Source: Oreocharis arfaki (taxonomy: Eukaryota > Chordata > Aves > Passeriformes > Paramythiidae). Taken from it: a stretch of 64,000 nucleotides of DNA. Where the stretch lies: the NCBI GenBank assembly GCA_013398015.1, contig VZRR01009804.1, forward strand, positions 35,779 through 99,778, read 5' to 3'. The notes beneath the pieces were generated by a model, which did not search any database, was not told where the DNA came from, and was given only the letters and a program-made list of their open reading frames with translations. The translations under genes and the position numbers were made by a program. Shown here one piece after another: positions 10,116 to 23,730 of this stretch (position 1 is its first letter; the number at the start of each line of letters is the position of its first letter).

Positions 10116-13100
10116 CAGCTCTGGTAGCAGAGACGGGGCTGGAGATGGTGCCAGCAAGGCAAGTGCTCCTCGTTCCAGAGCTGCCCAGCGGCAGCAGGAC
10201 AGTGCTGGTGCCAGTCCCAGTGCCAGGAAGGAGCCTGCATCCCCCTCTGGAGCAGCACAAGGAACCACCAACACCAGAGCAGGAAATCCAGCATTTTCTT
10301 CTTTCCACCCACTGTTTCCACCCAGCAGTTGGCTGGCACCCGAAAAAGGAGGTGGCAAAGGACAGCAATGTCCCAAGGAGCAGCCGGCACCCGTGGATGG
10401 GAATGGAGCAAGCACCCTGGATCTGGTCCTGCAGGGAGCAACCCTCGTCTCCGGTGCTCCTGCTGCAAGACAGGGCTCAATGGCGGCTGGGAGAGCTCCT
10501 TCCTCCACCACCAAACCCAGCTTCCCTTCCCGCCAGGCTCTGCTTCCTCCTGGTTGGGGCTGAGCAGCGGCAGGAGGAGACGCAGGGAGCCCCCCGGGGA
10601 GCATCTCTCTCCCACTTGTGTTTTGATGTTGCTATGGTGATTGCCGAGCGATAAATCTTGATTATTATTGCCCGGCGCTTTCAGCCGCAAGCAAAGGCAA
10701 CCTTTCCCGAGCCACTGGGGTGCCTTTGTTCCTGCTCTCCACCCGCTCCTGGCTTTTCTGCTCCCAGCCCTCCCTCGCCTGGGCACTCGCACTGGGCAGG
10801 TCGGGCTCCAGAGAGCCGGTGCCCACTGTCCCCATCCATCCTCAGCTGGGGGCATCACGCGGGGCACCGGCAGCCCCACCCCGCCCATGCCCCTTGCAGC
10901 CAGGAGGGGTAAATTCCCTGGCACTGTCATGGCCCAGCCAGCTCGAGACCAGCAAATCCTCCTGCACCCCGGATTCACATGAGCACCCCCAGAACATTTT
11001 TGTGGGGTTTGTCTGGCTCTAATCAATACCCTCAGAGCCCCAGGAGAAGCTGGGGAGTTCTAAGGGGCAGTTATCAGCTCTCTCACAGCACCTGAGCGCA
11101 GGTGGTGCCCCCCTGGGCCTCCACACCTCCAGCCAGCTCTGGGAACGCAAGCTCTGGCCCCCAGAGCACGGCCCCCCCTCTGGCACGGCTCCGCTGTCCC
11201 TCCCGGACAGATGCCATTTGCAATGTATATCCTGGGCTCTGCTTTCATCTCAGTCCCTTTCGTATTTTGCCAGAATATTTCTCTGTGTAATTTCACCCAG
11301 GGGGAAACAGGCGTCTGAAATTTTGCTTTTAAAATTCCCTTTCCCCTGCACGCCCGGCTCTCTCCCATGCTGGCTCCCCGCTCCGCGCCGGCACGGCCGC
11401 GACTGGCGGTAAATCTATAAGCCAGCTCCCTTCCCCTTTGAAGTGCACCCGGCGCTGCTTGGATCCCCTGACTTCTTGCTCCTTTTATCTCCCCCCCTAT
11501 TTCACTTGTGGATATTCAGATCCACAGATTACATTTGTCTTCCAAAATTGCTTTCTCAGTCGGCAGCGCCTTTCCCCAGCTCTTTCTCGCGGGGTTTGTT
11601 CAGCCGCTTCTGCAAACCTTCCCGTTCCTGCTGGCTCCGTGCAATGTGACACTGAGCCCCTGGCCGAGCCCGGGTGCATCCCAGGGATCAGGCCCCACAC
11701 CAGGCTGGCTGAGAGCAGGTGGGGACCTGTTGGTACCCCAAGATCCCTCAGTACCCTTCAGATTCCAGCAGCGCCTGTCAGGCACTTCGGAGGAGCAAGG
11801 TACCAACGGGAAGACTGAGCCAAGGGCACCCAGGCAGATCCAGCCCTGGGTCCAGCATCAAGGGGAGTTAATCAGGGCTCCTCGTCCCTTCCAGGGAAGT
11901 GGATGCTTCTGCTACCCCTGTCCCCCAGCTCCCTTTCATCTACAAAATCAGTGACTGAATTAACTCAGAATTCTGGGCAGGTTCCAAATGCCGTCCCGGG
12001 TGCCAAGAGAGTTCAGGATGAGCACTGGACAGAGGAGCAGAAGGAAGAGGCCGGGAGAGAAGGGGATGCCCAAGGACCAGCCCTGTGGGTCGGAACACCC
12101 AGAAAAACTGCAGCGACAGCCAGCCCAGCGCTTCCATCCATTCATCAAAGCCCCAGCAGTTCCTCTTTCAGGGTGAGCAAAACAATAAAACACGCTGAGC
12201 ATAGAGAGCAGCTCCAGAACACTGTATTAAACACGGGGAAAAAAATAAAGTGGGGACCTGTTGGCTCATGCCATCCCTCCTTCTATATCAACTGCCTCAC
12301 TCCCAGACTAATGGTGTTATGTAGACTGTTATATTGGCTCTTTGCTTTACAGCACTGTGCCTCCACCCCAGCGCTGCAGATTTATTCTCCTCTGCTCAGC
12401 AATAAGTTGCCACATTGTCCTCGAATGTCACTTTGTGCACCACAATGCCGAGCCTGGTGCCAGCCCTGCCAGCCGTTCCAGGGCTCACTGTGTCCGGGCA
12501 CCAACCATGGGAGAGGCACAAACAGCCCCAGCCACCACCGGCTCTCTGAGCCACCTTGGGCCAGTCACTCCCCACCACGTCCCTCCATCTCCTGGTGTGT
12601 AAAATCCTCCTTTTTGCAAAGAAAACACCTGCCAAAGGCAGGCAGGAGGCCCCAGCCTGCAGCCCGGGGTCTGGCCATGCAGGGAAAACAGGGAGAGGGG
12701 AACCAGCACGTGAGAGCACCCCAAACCCCAGCCCCTGAAAGCATAGGCTTGTGGTCTCGGAGCAGGAATTGAAGTCCAGCACTGGTTCATCCCCTCCTGT
12801 GTCTCCAGCACAGAGCAGAGCGATGCTCGCTCGGGAGCGGGAGTTTGTCACCTGCAGGATTATTGGCAGCTGTGCCAGGACGCTCTGCTACAGAGGGATA
12901 AATCAGTTCCTTCCTGCACATCTGACTTGTCTGAGCGCCTCATTTAAACATTTATCAGAGGGCACGGCCTGATCTCCCTCGCAAATGGGATGCCGGGGGA
13001 GCTGGCACACCGGGATCGCGCCGGCAAAGTTTTGTCACCCTGATGCTTCCCCGCGAGCTCCTGTCGCTCCTGTGAGTGCTGCCTGTTCAGCAGGTGTAAC

Positions 13101-16100
13101 CGTCCCTTTAAACATTGCTTCTGTAATTAAAGTTTCATACACACCTTCCTCAAGGAGGGGAAGGGGGAGAGGTGCCTTTGAAGCCGGCTCACAAAGGGAT
13201 GTCGCTGAGGGGGAAGGGGAAGTGTTGACACCACAGGGATCACCTTGTGCTGCGAGGGCTCCCCGCGGCGCAGGCAGCTTCACCTGCCGCCGCCCCTGCA
13301 CCAGCATCCCCTGCCTGAGCCCTGCCTGACCCCTTCCTGCATCCCCTTCCCTCCTCCAAGCTGCCCGTGGCTCCAAAGCGGGGTTTCTGAGCACCGTCCC
13401 CCTAAGCCGTGCTTTGGGCCAGCATCTCGCTGAGGCTGAAGCAGCAGAAGCACGGAGATGAAATGGCAGCTCCGCAGCACGGGGCTGGCCGGCGCCTCGG
13501 GCACTCGGTTCGGATGCTTCCCTGGATTAGCGGAGGCTCTTGACGCCCTGAGCCGGAGCCAGAAGCCCCTCTCAGTGCGGAATGCTCCGGCGCCGTGCGG
13601 TGCTGCACACCAGGGACTGCCAGGGGAACGTGCGGGGAAAAGCAGGTGGGGCTGAGCTTCCCTCGGTGCAGAGAAGGGCTGCAAACCTTAGGGGAGCGGG
13701 TTTGGGACCCCCTCCAGTTGGGTACCGAGTCGGCTGCGGGCAGGACACGCCCAGAGCTGGATGGTTTGGAGGATGCCCCTGGCGCAGAGCGTGTCTGTGT
13801 CCTCCCTCGAAAGGGAGCTGCAGCTCCCCCACGGGCTGCTCCATCCCCGGGTCAGACACACAAACAGCCTCGCGTGTGCCCGAGGGGGCAGAAACAAAGC
13901 GATTCGCAGTGCAGGAGGAGGGATTTACACTTGGCACAGCTTCCTCCGGCAGTTCCCTCGGGAGGGTTCCGGAGGGTTCCAGGAGGGCAGGGTTGGGGTG
14001 TAATCCCTAAAAGCTCACACTAATTCTCCACAGGCACAAGGGTTGTGGCAGCTGATGGGCTCGGAGATAAGGAGATTATCTTGTCCGGCAAAGAGGAGCA
14101 CCGACCCCTGGCTCGCTGAGCCTGAGATTAAGGCTGAATTAACCCCCAGGAAGGGGTCTCCTGGCAGAGCTTCCCCAGCCCCTTCTCACCCGTGAGGATT
14201 TGTGAGGGGGATGGAGCTTCTCCTGCTGGATGTTTCTGGGGAGATGCACTGTGTCCACCAGCCCCAGAGAGGCCAGGCAGTGCAGGCAGATACTCCCCGA
14301 GAGCATCCACGTGCCCCAAGACCGACAATTACAGAAATCCAGAGAGATGGACACAGAAAGACACAGAAGTAAAAGAGCACTGAGACCTGTCCTTGAACCA
14401 GGAAATCCAGAAGCTGCTGGATTATGTGTGATCACACCCCTCTGCTCCAGGCAAACCCCCCCAGCTGGGATGCACCGCTACCAGTCCAGGGATGCAGAGA
14501 GATGGGAGAGACCACGGGAATGTGGCACAAGTCCCTGTTCCCCCACTGTGGATGTGGGGGCCGAGTAGCCCCTGGGCACCCACCTGCAGGGGAAGTGCAG
14601 CAGACAAACCTGAAATAGCGATGCCAAATATCCGAGGGCTGTGGAGGCAGTCCTGGGAGAAGGGGCACAGCAGGCCAGGTGTGCTGTTCCACTTGTGCTT
14701 GGGATCAAAGCCGGGTGAGCTCACACGGCTCAGGTGTTTGCTTGGCACTGAATTGTGAGTGGATTCAGCCACTCAGAGGCAAAGCAACAATAAAATTGTC
14801 CTCAAAGGACGACTTTCAACCTCCTCGGATTTTTCTCTTTTCCTTTGCTTTTTATCATTCACAAAAGATTGGAGATAAAAGCCTGAGGGAAGGTGACTGT
14901 GAGTGCTGGAGCGAGGGGCAGAGCTCTGCCCTGCATCCCCCGGACCAGCAACAGGTTCCCCCCACCCCACTGCCCCCCTGAGGCTGTGGAGTGCCCAGCT
15001 TGATCCCAACCCACAGCATTCCACTGCCCTTCCAATCCATCCATTGCCCCCCACCCATTTCCAGAGCCCCCAGCCCACCAAAGGCACCTATTTCATTCCA
15101 CTTTCACCTCTGCCCACCCTGGGCTGAGCTTGAAAAGGAAAACACCAGGTGGGAAAAACCCAGGAAGTTTCTCAGCACCGCTGAGCACGTTGGTTACAGA
15201 GACAGATATTTATTTCTCTGAGCCTGTGACAACCCGAGTCAGCCTTATCTGCCCCAAACACTTTGTTGATCAGACAGAGAAGCACAGCCCGGGCAGCAGA
15301 GCCATCCTGGCACAGCACAGGGAACCGCCGGCGGGTCCGAGGTGCTGTTCAGAGACAAGAAATCACCTCGGAGTTCAAAGGCTGGGGAAGGAGATTGTCA
15401 CCTTGGAAACCAGCCGGGCAAGGCATCATCAGCTGCCCAGCCCCGGGAGATGCTGCCCATGGACCAGGAGGATGCTGGACACTGACACCGAGGGCCCCAC
15501 CCCAAGTGCAGGCAGGGAGAGGGAGGAATCTCCCCAGGAACAGCAGCTCCAGCAGCAGCCTCAGGATCCGAGCCTGGTTTAAGAAGCTGCTTCTCATTCA
15601 CAGCTGTGAGGAGGGAAGGGATTCACAGACCCAGAGGTGGGTGCATCCCTTCTTTCTCCCTTAAACACATGGATTGCAGATCCATCATCTGCTTCCACGA
15701 GCAAAGCGCCTTTCAGAGGTGTTTTGCCTCAGTGCTGTGGGCAGTGTTCATAAGGGGTTTTTGCAGCCCTCATTTACCTGCAGTTGTGGATCACAGAAAA
15801 GCCCTTGAGCTGAACAAACTCTGATCTGCGTTGGAGTGAGCTGGACAGGGGCAAAAACCAGGATACAGCTGATGAAACTCTGCACTACGTCCCTTGGCTG
15901 CCCAGGGACATTGTGTGGGGGCACCTCTGAGCCCTAACATTAAATTTATCTTCCTTTCCCACGGTAACAAAGCACAACACGGATGAAAGTATTTACAAGC
16001 CCAGCAAAACTCGCCTGTGGAGTGTTTGCAGAGCATCCCTGTCAGCACTACGAGGGCAGAGAGGTCTCCATGTATCCGTGATTCAGTGGATCCCAGGCAT

Positions 16101-16499
16101 CCTGTCCCCTTGCCCAGGGAGCACCGCAGCAGCATCGCCGCTGCAACGGAGACTGAGATTAAAGTTGTCCCTTAAAAGTTTGCTGGCTGGCTTTCCCCCG
16201 GTGGGCTGATAGGAATCATCTGCTGGCACGGAGCCTCGGTGCTGCTGCTGCCTTTGCTGTGTGTGTACATACACACAGACACAAACGTGTTTATAAAATC
16301 CCCAACTTGGAATTGATGATGCCTGGTACGAAGCAGTTTGTCACCTGTGCTTTTATGATTACAGCAACTAAGGGGAGAGAGATGTCCTTTCAGATAAGCA
16401 TTGAAAGGGGGAAAAAAAGGAGCTTTCAAAGGGTCTTTGTTCTCTTGAAGTGCTCCGGCTCCCGAAGCCGCAGATTTCTCAGAAGAGGGGGAGGAGGGA

Positions 16500-16680
16500 G
16501 GATTTAAAAAACAAAATGCGTCCTCATTTTCAAACTGTTTCACATTAGCACTCATCAATTATAGAATTTGCCTTGACTAATGTTTCAGGCCATTATATTA
16601 CCCTCTATGTTTATAATTGGATCCTAAATTAGGATTAATTCTCAAGGAAAATGTTCTGAGCTAAACAGGTGATTTCTCTC
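16500..16680. promoter_or_regulatory. Candidate conserved enhancer
   Basis: It contains TTTCACATTAGCACTCATCA, ATTATAGAATTTGCC, GACTAATG, CATTATATTACCC, GTTTATAATTGGATCC, TAAATTAGGATTAATTCTC. Clearly AT-rich. Confidence 0.45.
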
Positions 16681-17004
16681 TCTGGAGCTCCGACAACGTC
16701 CTCATTACCCAGCGTTTGCTTTTCACATCGATGCAGAGAGACCGGAAACCCTGAAGGGCCTTTCACAGGTCACCCCAGGCTGCATTTTAAGGGCCAGGAG
16801 CCGGTGGGGACCCGCACGGCTGGAGAGGATAGGGGAGCCAGGCCCTGCAGGGTGTTCAGGGCTCTTACAGCTCCCGGCAGCACTCCAGGGGATGGCACAG
16901 GAATGGAACTGGGCAATGCTGCTCCACACCCCTCTGCTCCCAGCCCTCTCCCCACTGGGTGCCCTGGACACACCAGGGCCCTTCCCTGACCAGACACTGA
17001 GGCC

Positions 17005-17240
17005 TTGTTATTATTTATTAACCAGTCAGTGTGTGCTTAATAGAAATTTCATTAGGAGCGTTCAGTATAGATAGTCACCGGTCCAGAACCTACAAGTAAT
17101 TATGTTTAATTATTATGCCGGTATGTCTGGAATAACGATAGCTCCCGAGCACCAGGATTAAGGAGCAAAGTCAATTGGAACAGGAGCTATTTATTTTTTT
17201 GTCTTAACAGTTCCCCTCTGCTCTTAATTGGTTTTCACAT
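17005..17240. promoter_or_regulatory. Candidate conserved enhancer
   Basis: It contains TTATTATTTATTAACCAGTC, GCTTAATAGAAATTTCATTA, AAGTAATTATGTTTAATTAT, GAATAACGATAGC, CAGGATTAAGG and CTCTTAATTGG. Strong contrast to flanking GC content. Confidence 0.47.
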
Positions 17241-20049
17241 TTCTCAGCCATTGGTAAAAGTGCTGGAGAGAGACACCACGACACGTCCAGCCCTTCCCGT
17301 GCCAGCGGCTGTGCCAAGCAGGGAGCACTCTCCTGGCGCAGCAGGATGCTCAGCCATGGGGCAGGGGTGTGTGGGAGCCCAGGGGGGAGCCAGGCTGGGG
17401 CAGGACACCTGGCACATCACAGCTTGGCTCTCTGCAGACCCAAACACAGCCTTCTCATGCACCTTTCCTGGAAACACCAAGCATTTTACCCCAAAAAGCA
17501 GCTTTCTGGATGGTTTCCTCTCCCTTCAGAGCACAGTCTGAGCTCCTAGCCTAGGACTGGGATCTCTGCCTTTTGACTTCCAGACAAGAAAGCTGCCCCA
17601 GCGGAGGAGACACCAAGCACGAGCCTGCAGGCAGCACCAGCCCAGCACAGCCCCTCAACCCTGCCAAGGGCGCCCGCCTTCCCCCGGCCTCCCCAGCTGG
17701 GAGCCGGGAGGAATTAGAGCATTTGGGAAGGAAAACAGAGCTACAGAGAGACACTGTTGAATGTAAATACCAGTTAAATATGCATTACCATATGCCCGCG
17801 CCTTCGCGGTCTGTTCGGAGGCAGTGCCAGCCAGGGAGGAGATGCAGGAGCAAAGAGCTGGAGGCTCAGCAGAGCGAGCTCCTTCCCTGCCAGCCTGGCA
17901 CCCCAGCCCACGCCACAGCCCATGGAAATGAGCAGCTGTGGACCTGCTCCCGCTGTCCTGCCCGTGGCCCTGCCCAGGCTGAGCCCACCTGAGGCCTGGG
18001 CACAGGACCTGCAGCATTCCCAGCAAGGGAGCCCAGCCCAGGGAAGGGGTGAAGAGGTTTCCCCCGGCACCACGCAGGTGATTGCGACAGCAATGCCTGT
18101 GCCACGGATGCCATCCCTAAACAAGGGGTGTGATATCCCCCACCCTGCCTGGGCACCGGGCTGCGTGCAGGCAGAGCCCAGATGGCAGCCGTGGCTGCCT
18201 AATTACACGTGCAGATGACATTAGCCAGAAAGGGCCGATCCCGCCGGGGCTGCGGAGCACATCAGCCAGCCGGGGGTGGGCAGGGATTGCGCAAACGGGA
18301 TAACGGTGCTGCGTAATTCCAGCTTCCCTCTGCGCGGGGTCCCGCTGCCTCCGCCGCATCCCCTCGCCCCGGCCCCACCGCTCGCAGCGCTCGGCATCTG
18401 CCTCCGCCCCGGGCACGGCTCCACTCAACCCGTGCGGGTGCAGCCCTGGAGGGAGAGTCAGGGTCGAGTGCTGTGAAAGGGGAGCAGGAGCGCTTTGGGG
18501 AAGGGTTCAGCCTCTCCTTGCCAAAGCAGCCGAGCCCTGCATCCCACGCTCAGGGGACCGAGGTGGAGGCTGGGAATGCAGCAAGGCTTCCTGCCACAAA
18601 AGCTCCCTACCAGTTTATTATTTCACGTTAAATCTGAAGTGTCAAGAACACACCAAGTACCACAAGATCCACAACAAAGTCACCAGGATCCACTACAGCA
18701 TTACAGCACGGACAGGGGTCCCTCCTCTCCTTCCCCACAGGCAGTGCTGCTCCTGGGATCCATCCCTCCAGCTCCATCCCACCCCTCCAGCAAAACTCAG
18801 TCGCTCTTAGACACAGGCGATGGGTTTCTAGCAGAGCACGGTGTTTCTCCAAAAGCCCATGAGTGGTTATTTTGGTGTCGGTGCTATAACAATGCCCCCC
18901 GAGGGCCCCCACCCAATCTCCACGTGCAGGACCCCCATCCCAATCCCCAGATGCTGGGCCAAGGGAGGGAGCTGCTGCCTGCTGTGGCAGCTCGTGTCTG
19001 TAGAGTGAAAATACTTCATGGGGTTACACAAATAAACCTTTTGTGCCTCAATCTCACTTTCGCGAGGTGATGGCGAGCAGGGAGGGAAAAAAAAAACACA
19101 CAAAAGATAGACTGCAGCAGCGGCTCTGCACCGCTCCCCAGGGAGGGCCGTCCTTAGAGAAGCTGTTCCAGGGAATCGAATTGACACAGGCAATTACCGG
19201 GATGTCCAAAGGAGCCGGGCCAGCGAGTCCCTGCAGCTCAGCAGCCGCGAGCCGACAGCGCCGGAACACAGACACGGCTTCACAGGCACCGCGCTCTGCC
19301 GCTGCCCCAGAGCACAGCCCCGGCTCTCACCAGGACTGCGCGAGGCTCCTGGGATCAGTGGATGCCTCGAGACGCACACGGCTCTCCTGGCTGGCACTCG
19401 GTTCTTCTGGAGCCGTGAGGGATGTGCTTAAGGGCCCTGATGGGATCGATGTGCTGGACACCCAGTGGGGCCAGGGCACTTCCCACGGGTCAGGCAGGGG
19501 CAGACCACATACCCCGGAGTGCTCCTGCATCCCAAACCAGCACCAGGCACAGGGAAGCTGCTCTTGCATCCTTTAACAGGCACACAAAGCCCTTCTTGGG
19601 GGAGTCACACACGGCAAAGTCCCCATCGCTGCTGCCACAGGGTACCTGACACACCAGCACAGGAAGGGCCAGCCTGAATGGCATTTCTAGATGAAGAACA
19701 AGGCTTTTCTGGCTTGGAGAGCACCGCAGTGTTTGACCTCGCTTTGTTCTGCTTCCCTTTGCAACTCTTGGCAGTTTTTGGCCACTCTCCAGCTTCTCCA
19801 GCCATTTTTCATCTCTCCGTTCAGCAGCGGGCTGGGCCAGCCCGGCAGCTCTGCAGCCATAAACCTTCGGGATGAGCTGGGAGCAGGGGGAGCGCCCAGC
19901 CCTGGGCACTGCTTGGGGGGCTCAGGGCAGCCCCCCAGGGCAGGCAGAGTGGGCCTGTCCCACCCCAGCGCCTGCTCCTCAAGCTTTTGGCAGGGACACA
20001 GCCAACTCTAATTGCAATTTCCATTCTGGTGGCTGCGCTCTGCAGGCAA

Positions 20050-20200
20050 AATCGCTTCTGTCTCTGTAATGAGTCACTCCTGAATATCAATCCACGCAGG
20101 GTAAAATGGAGACAATAGCTGCTTACATGCATAGTGAGTTAATTATGAGCATCTGCTATTAATCTTGCTATCAGACTGCTAATTGCTCCTTCTCCTCTGC
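20050..20200. promoter_or_regulatory. Candidate conserved enhancer
   Basis: It reads GTAATGAGTCACTCC (AP-1/MAF-like TGAGTCA), GAATATCAATCC, TTACATGCATAGTGAG, GTTAATTATGAGC, CTATTAATC and CTGCTAATTGC in tight order, a homeodomain/bZIP cluster. Confidence 0.47.
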
Positions 20201-20819
20201 AAAGGCGTGCTGGAGGTGAACCGGCTCTGCCGCCCTTCCCTGAGCCCCGGCTGGCTCCCACAAGAGCTCTGGGCTCCTGGACCTGCAGCCAGGACCACCA
20301 TCCCCGGGGACAGGGTTGCTCCCACACCTGCAGGCACCAAAGAGGCTCATCCCAAAAAAGGGGAGGATGGGCCAGCCAACAACCTGGGTTCCGGCTGAAG
20401 GGACCCCCTCAACAGGCTGGATGCTGTCATCCATGGCGGGCAGAGGGCCGCAGCACGGGACAGGAGCCACTCTGAAGGGTGCCAGGCTGAGGGAAGAACA
20501 CTGGGAAGGTGAGGGGCAGCTCCCCCCGGCAGCCACCTCTGCAGGGACCCTGTCAGCCGGGAGCTGGGAGCCCTCTCGGGGGAGGTGGACGTGCAGGGGA
20601 GATGTCGAGTTGCACTCTCGCAGGTGAGGACTTGACATCTCATGTGTAATGAGGAAAGAAAATGCATCAGGAGCATTTGGGGAAGATGACAGCAGATCAG
20701 AACTGCCTCCATCTCCCACAGATTTATTGTGTCAAGCAGTCACTCAGGGAAGTGGCAGCAGGCACTGTCAGCAGCCCGGGCATGGCAGGCTGGAGAGCCT
20801 GGCCCTTTGATCCGGCGGC

Positions 20820-20940
20820 TGCTCCGCGATGGATTTAGACAAACTCCCGGTGATTGCCTAACAGGAGAGCAGCTCGCACACCTCAATTAGCTGCCGAGCA
20901 AGGTAAGAGCCCGAGCTCATCTCATTAAGGAGCTGGCTCT
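20820..20940. promoter_or_regulatory. Weak candidate regulatory patch
   Basis: GGTGATTGCCTAAC, CTCAATTAGCTGCC and CTCATTAAGG lie close together in otherwise mixed sequence. Confidence 0.28.
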
Positions 20941-21599
20941 CTTCCCCCACAGCGCACGAACGAAGAGCTGCTGGAGGACCCTGTAGTGGGAGCGATGGGG
21001 ATCGGATGTGGGGGGCACTGACCCCCCTGATCCCAGGCCACATCCTTGGCGCTCGGGCAGGAAGGCAGCCAAGGCCACTTGTAGCCTCTACAAGGCTTTT
21101 CTGGCAGAGAAAGGGGTTGGGGAAGCTCAGACAACAGCTCCTGGAAAGGGATGCTCAGGGCCTCATCAGCATGTGAATAAATGGGAGATTAAATCTGAGC
21201 CCCGAGTATTCACTGTGGGATGTAGGAAATGTTTGTTCCTGTGTTTTGAAAAGCCCGAGACAAAAACAAACCCGACACAGCTTCCTCCTCCTTGTCGCCA
21301 TCCCCATCCAGCCTGGATGGGTGCCCTCTGGTCCCCACGTCTCCTCTAGCCAGGAGACTCCCACCGGAGGAGCTGAGGCCCCTGACTGAAAGCTTTGCCT
21401 CCAAAAGCAGAGGTCCAGGTGCCCCTCAGCCCGCTGTGCCAGCTCCATCCCTCCCTCTGTCAGCGCTGCCCACGGCCCGGGGGCAGCCAAGCCTCCGCTC
21501 ATCCCAGATCCTGCTCTCCCACACACGGTCAAGCCCCGCAGCCCGAAGCCTCATCGCCCTCACACTGCAGAGCTCCGCCGCAGCCAGCCAGCAGCCGCC

Positions 21600-21970
21600 T
21601 GAAAGGGAGGGAATTCAGGATATTTTAAGGCACTTGGAAATCTTCCGTATCGATTTCCCCGTCTCAGTAATTAGATGTAGCGATTAGACTCTCTTCCACT
21701 ACACGGTGGGGCGGCTCCGAGCGGAGCTTCCCGGCACTGTTTACATCGGGGATGCTCTCGCAGCCTCATCCTCATGCACAGCAAACAGCCCAGCTGTGTG
21801 ACCGGAGACACCTCCCCGCGAATCTGGCACCGGGATGCGATATACATAATATATAACAACCATGTTTATCAGACGGTAACACGTCGCAGCTGCTGGTAAA
21901 CGAGCGCGCGAGCCTTGAACTGCACGGAAACTTCATGTATTATTTAAAATACTTTCCCAGGAATCCTGTC
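21600..21970. promoter_or_regulatory. Pair of candidate regulatory patches
   Basis: Left patch: ATATTTTAAGGCACTTGG (NKX2-like CACTTG), ATCGATTTCC and CAGTAATTAGATG. Right patch from 21830: ATACATAATATATAACAACC, TTTATCAGACGG and ATGTATTATTTAAAATAC. GC-rich sequence of 130 bp separates them. Confidence 0.4.
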
Positions 21971-22659
21971 AAACCAAGCCCAGGCTGTGCCCATGAGGAT
22001 CGCGGTCGGGGGCTGCGGTGCTGCCTCGCAGTGCTGGTGCCTGGCACGGTGCCCGCCCGCCTCGGCCGGGAGCCGGCACCCCACGGACTCCATCCCTTCC
22101 TCTGGGGAATGCTGCCAGGCGCCTCCATCCATCTGTGCCTGCAGCAGCCCTCCCACATCCGTGGATGCGCAGGTGCTCTCCCCGCCCAGGACCCGCCGAA
22201 CCAGCCCCATCTCAAGCTGTTCCTGCCTCATGCGCCACACGAAGCCGGCTGTCCCCAGCGTTCCTGCACGTGGGACATCCCTCTGCCCGCCTCGCACGGA
22301 GGAGGATTCAGCACCAGCTCCTCCCCGAGAGCTGCAGTGGGCACAGGAAATATCAATCCCTGCTGATGCCCCAGCGAGTTCAGCCGTGTTTGCTCAGAGC
22401 CAGGATAATTTGGAGATTGCTCTGTAATGAACAGATGATGAATGTTTCAATATCCAGAACAAGGAAAGCAATGGAGATCTCGGGTGGGTAACTCAGAACT
22501 GTGGCTCTCCATGGACATTCACAGCTCCCCAGCAGAAGGGCAGGCCGTGACATGAAGCCCCGGAATCCATTCCCAGGGAATGCTCAGCAGAGCAATGGGT
22601 CAGGGAGAGAGATCACAGGATTGTTTAGGATGGCAAAGCCCAGCCCAGCACTGCCGAAG

Positions 22660-22885
22660 CCGCCACCAAACCAAGTCCCCAAGTGCCACATCTACATGAC
22701 CTTTAAATCCCTCCAGGGCTGGGTGACCCTCTCAGTGCAGAAACAGCTCCCAATAGCCAATCTAAACTTCCCCTGGCACAACCTGAGGCCATTTCCTCTT
22801 GTGCTACTGCTTGTTACCTGGCAGAAGACACTGTCCTCTACCTGGCTGCACCCTCCTCTCAGCTGAGATGTGTAGATGGTCATAG
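22660..22885 (-). mobile_element. CR1 LINE fragment with internal deletion
   Basis: It reads CCCCAAGTGCCACATCTACA, AATCCCTCCAGGG, then jumps to CTCAGTGCAGAAACAGCTCC, CAACCTGAGGCCATTTCCTC and TGCTTGTTACCTGGCAGAAG. The order matches the antisense CR1 3' region but the segment between the dry-run words CTCCAGGG and CTCAGTG is shorter than in the usual consensus. The terminal repeat is missing on the left, so it is a partial copy. Confidence 0.82.
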
Positions 22886-23484
22886 AGACAGCAGAGCAGA
22901 GGTTCCAAGCAAAGAACCTCCTTGCTGTCGGTGATTGGAACACAGACCCAGCCGGGCAGGGAATCTGAATTGTTTACTCAAAGGCACGAGATGGTTTTAT
23001 AAACGCCTTCAAGGCACAGTATTTCCTTACCTGGCGATTCTCACTAAGTGACCTATCACACATTGCCATGGCAGCAATGCACACCCCAAATGTCCTTCCA
23101 TGGGGTGATCACGCACTGTCCACCCGTTTGTCAGCTTCAGGCAGGCTCCTCTCCGCAGGGCTCTGCCGCCTGGCACCTCCTCTCCCCACGGTCCAGCAGA
23201 GACAAACCTCTCTGAGCTGCCATGAGCTCCTTTGTGCTGCCATGTGCTTCTGCAGGCATGTCCCACAGCCCGCAGCTCAACTCCATCCCATCTCTTCCCA
23301 CGCCTTGCTCCCAAAATCCCACCACATTGGGAAGATTCTGCCACAGGGCAAAGCAGCTCAAGGAAAGCCCCTGTGCTCTGCCACGCCTCTCAGCAGCCCT
23401 CTCCCCTCGGACCCTGACTGCCTCTGCTGCCTTTCTCCCCAGGTTTTGGGGCTGCAGCAGCCCCAAGTGCTCTTGCCCAGCAGG

Positions 23485-23730
23485 GGAGGAAAAGATAAAT
23501 GGTTCAATATGTGCTAAATCCAGGCTCCAGCTTCACCACGTCCTTTTGTCTGATTTCCTCGCGGTGTTTCCCAGCGCCCCAGATAAGAATGAATGCAAGG
23601 CTCTCATTAAAGTCCTGCTCTGTATCGTGCGCAGGGGTCACGGCGCTTTGCCCCACTATCTGCATTTTTAAAGGTGTTTCAAATCCGGGCTTGCTTTTTC
23701 ATCGGGAAAATAAAAGAAACCCGTGGGCCA
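23485..23730. promoter_or_regulatory. Candidate regulatory island
   Basis: AAAGATAAATGG, CAATATGTGCTAAATCC, CCAGATAAGAATGAATGC (GATA), CTCATTAAAG, ATTTTTAAAGG and GGGAAAATAAAAG are spread over 245 bp. Confidence 0.35.

Larger units (their letters stand above)
7151..16339. other. Long GC-rich intergenic block, no gene seen
   Basis: Open frames reach 316 codons on the minus strand (7121-8071) and 304 (10112-11026), but they are Pro/Ala/Gly/Ser-rich, have no recognisable domain and are mirrored by frames on the other strand. A near RFX-type X-box word (GTTGCTATGGTGATTGCC) lies near 10627. CpG-rich spots occur at 7520-7800 and 13480-13760. Weak AT patches lie at 12180-12250, 12890-12965 and 14745-14890. 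Confidence 0.6.

Noticed and set aside
10112..11026. 304-codon minus-strand frame
   Set aside because: Trp/Gly/Pro-rich low complexity, no splice or coding-bias support.
11903..12772. 289-codon plus-strand frame
   Set aside because: No domain, runs through unrelated compositions; chance stop-poor sequence.
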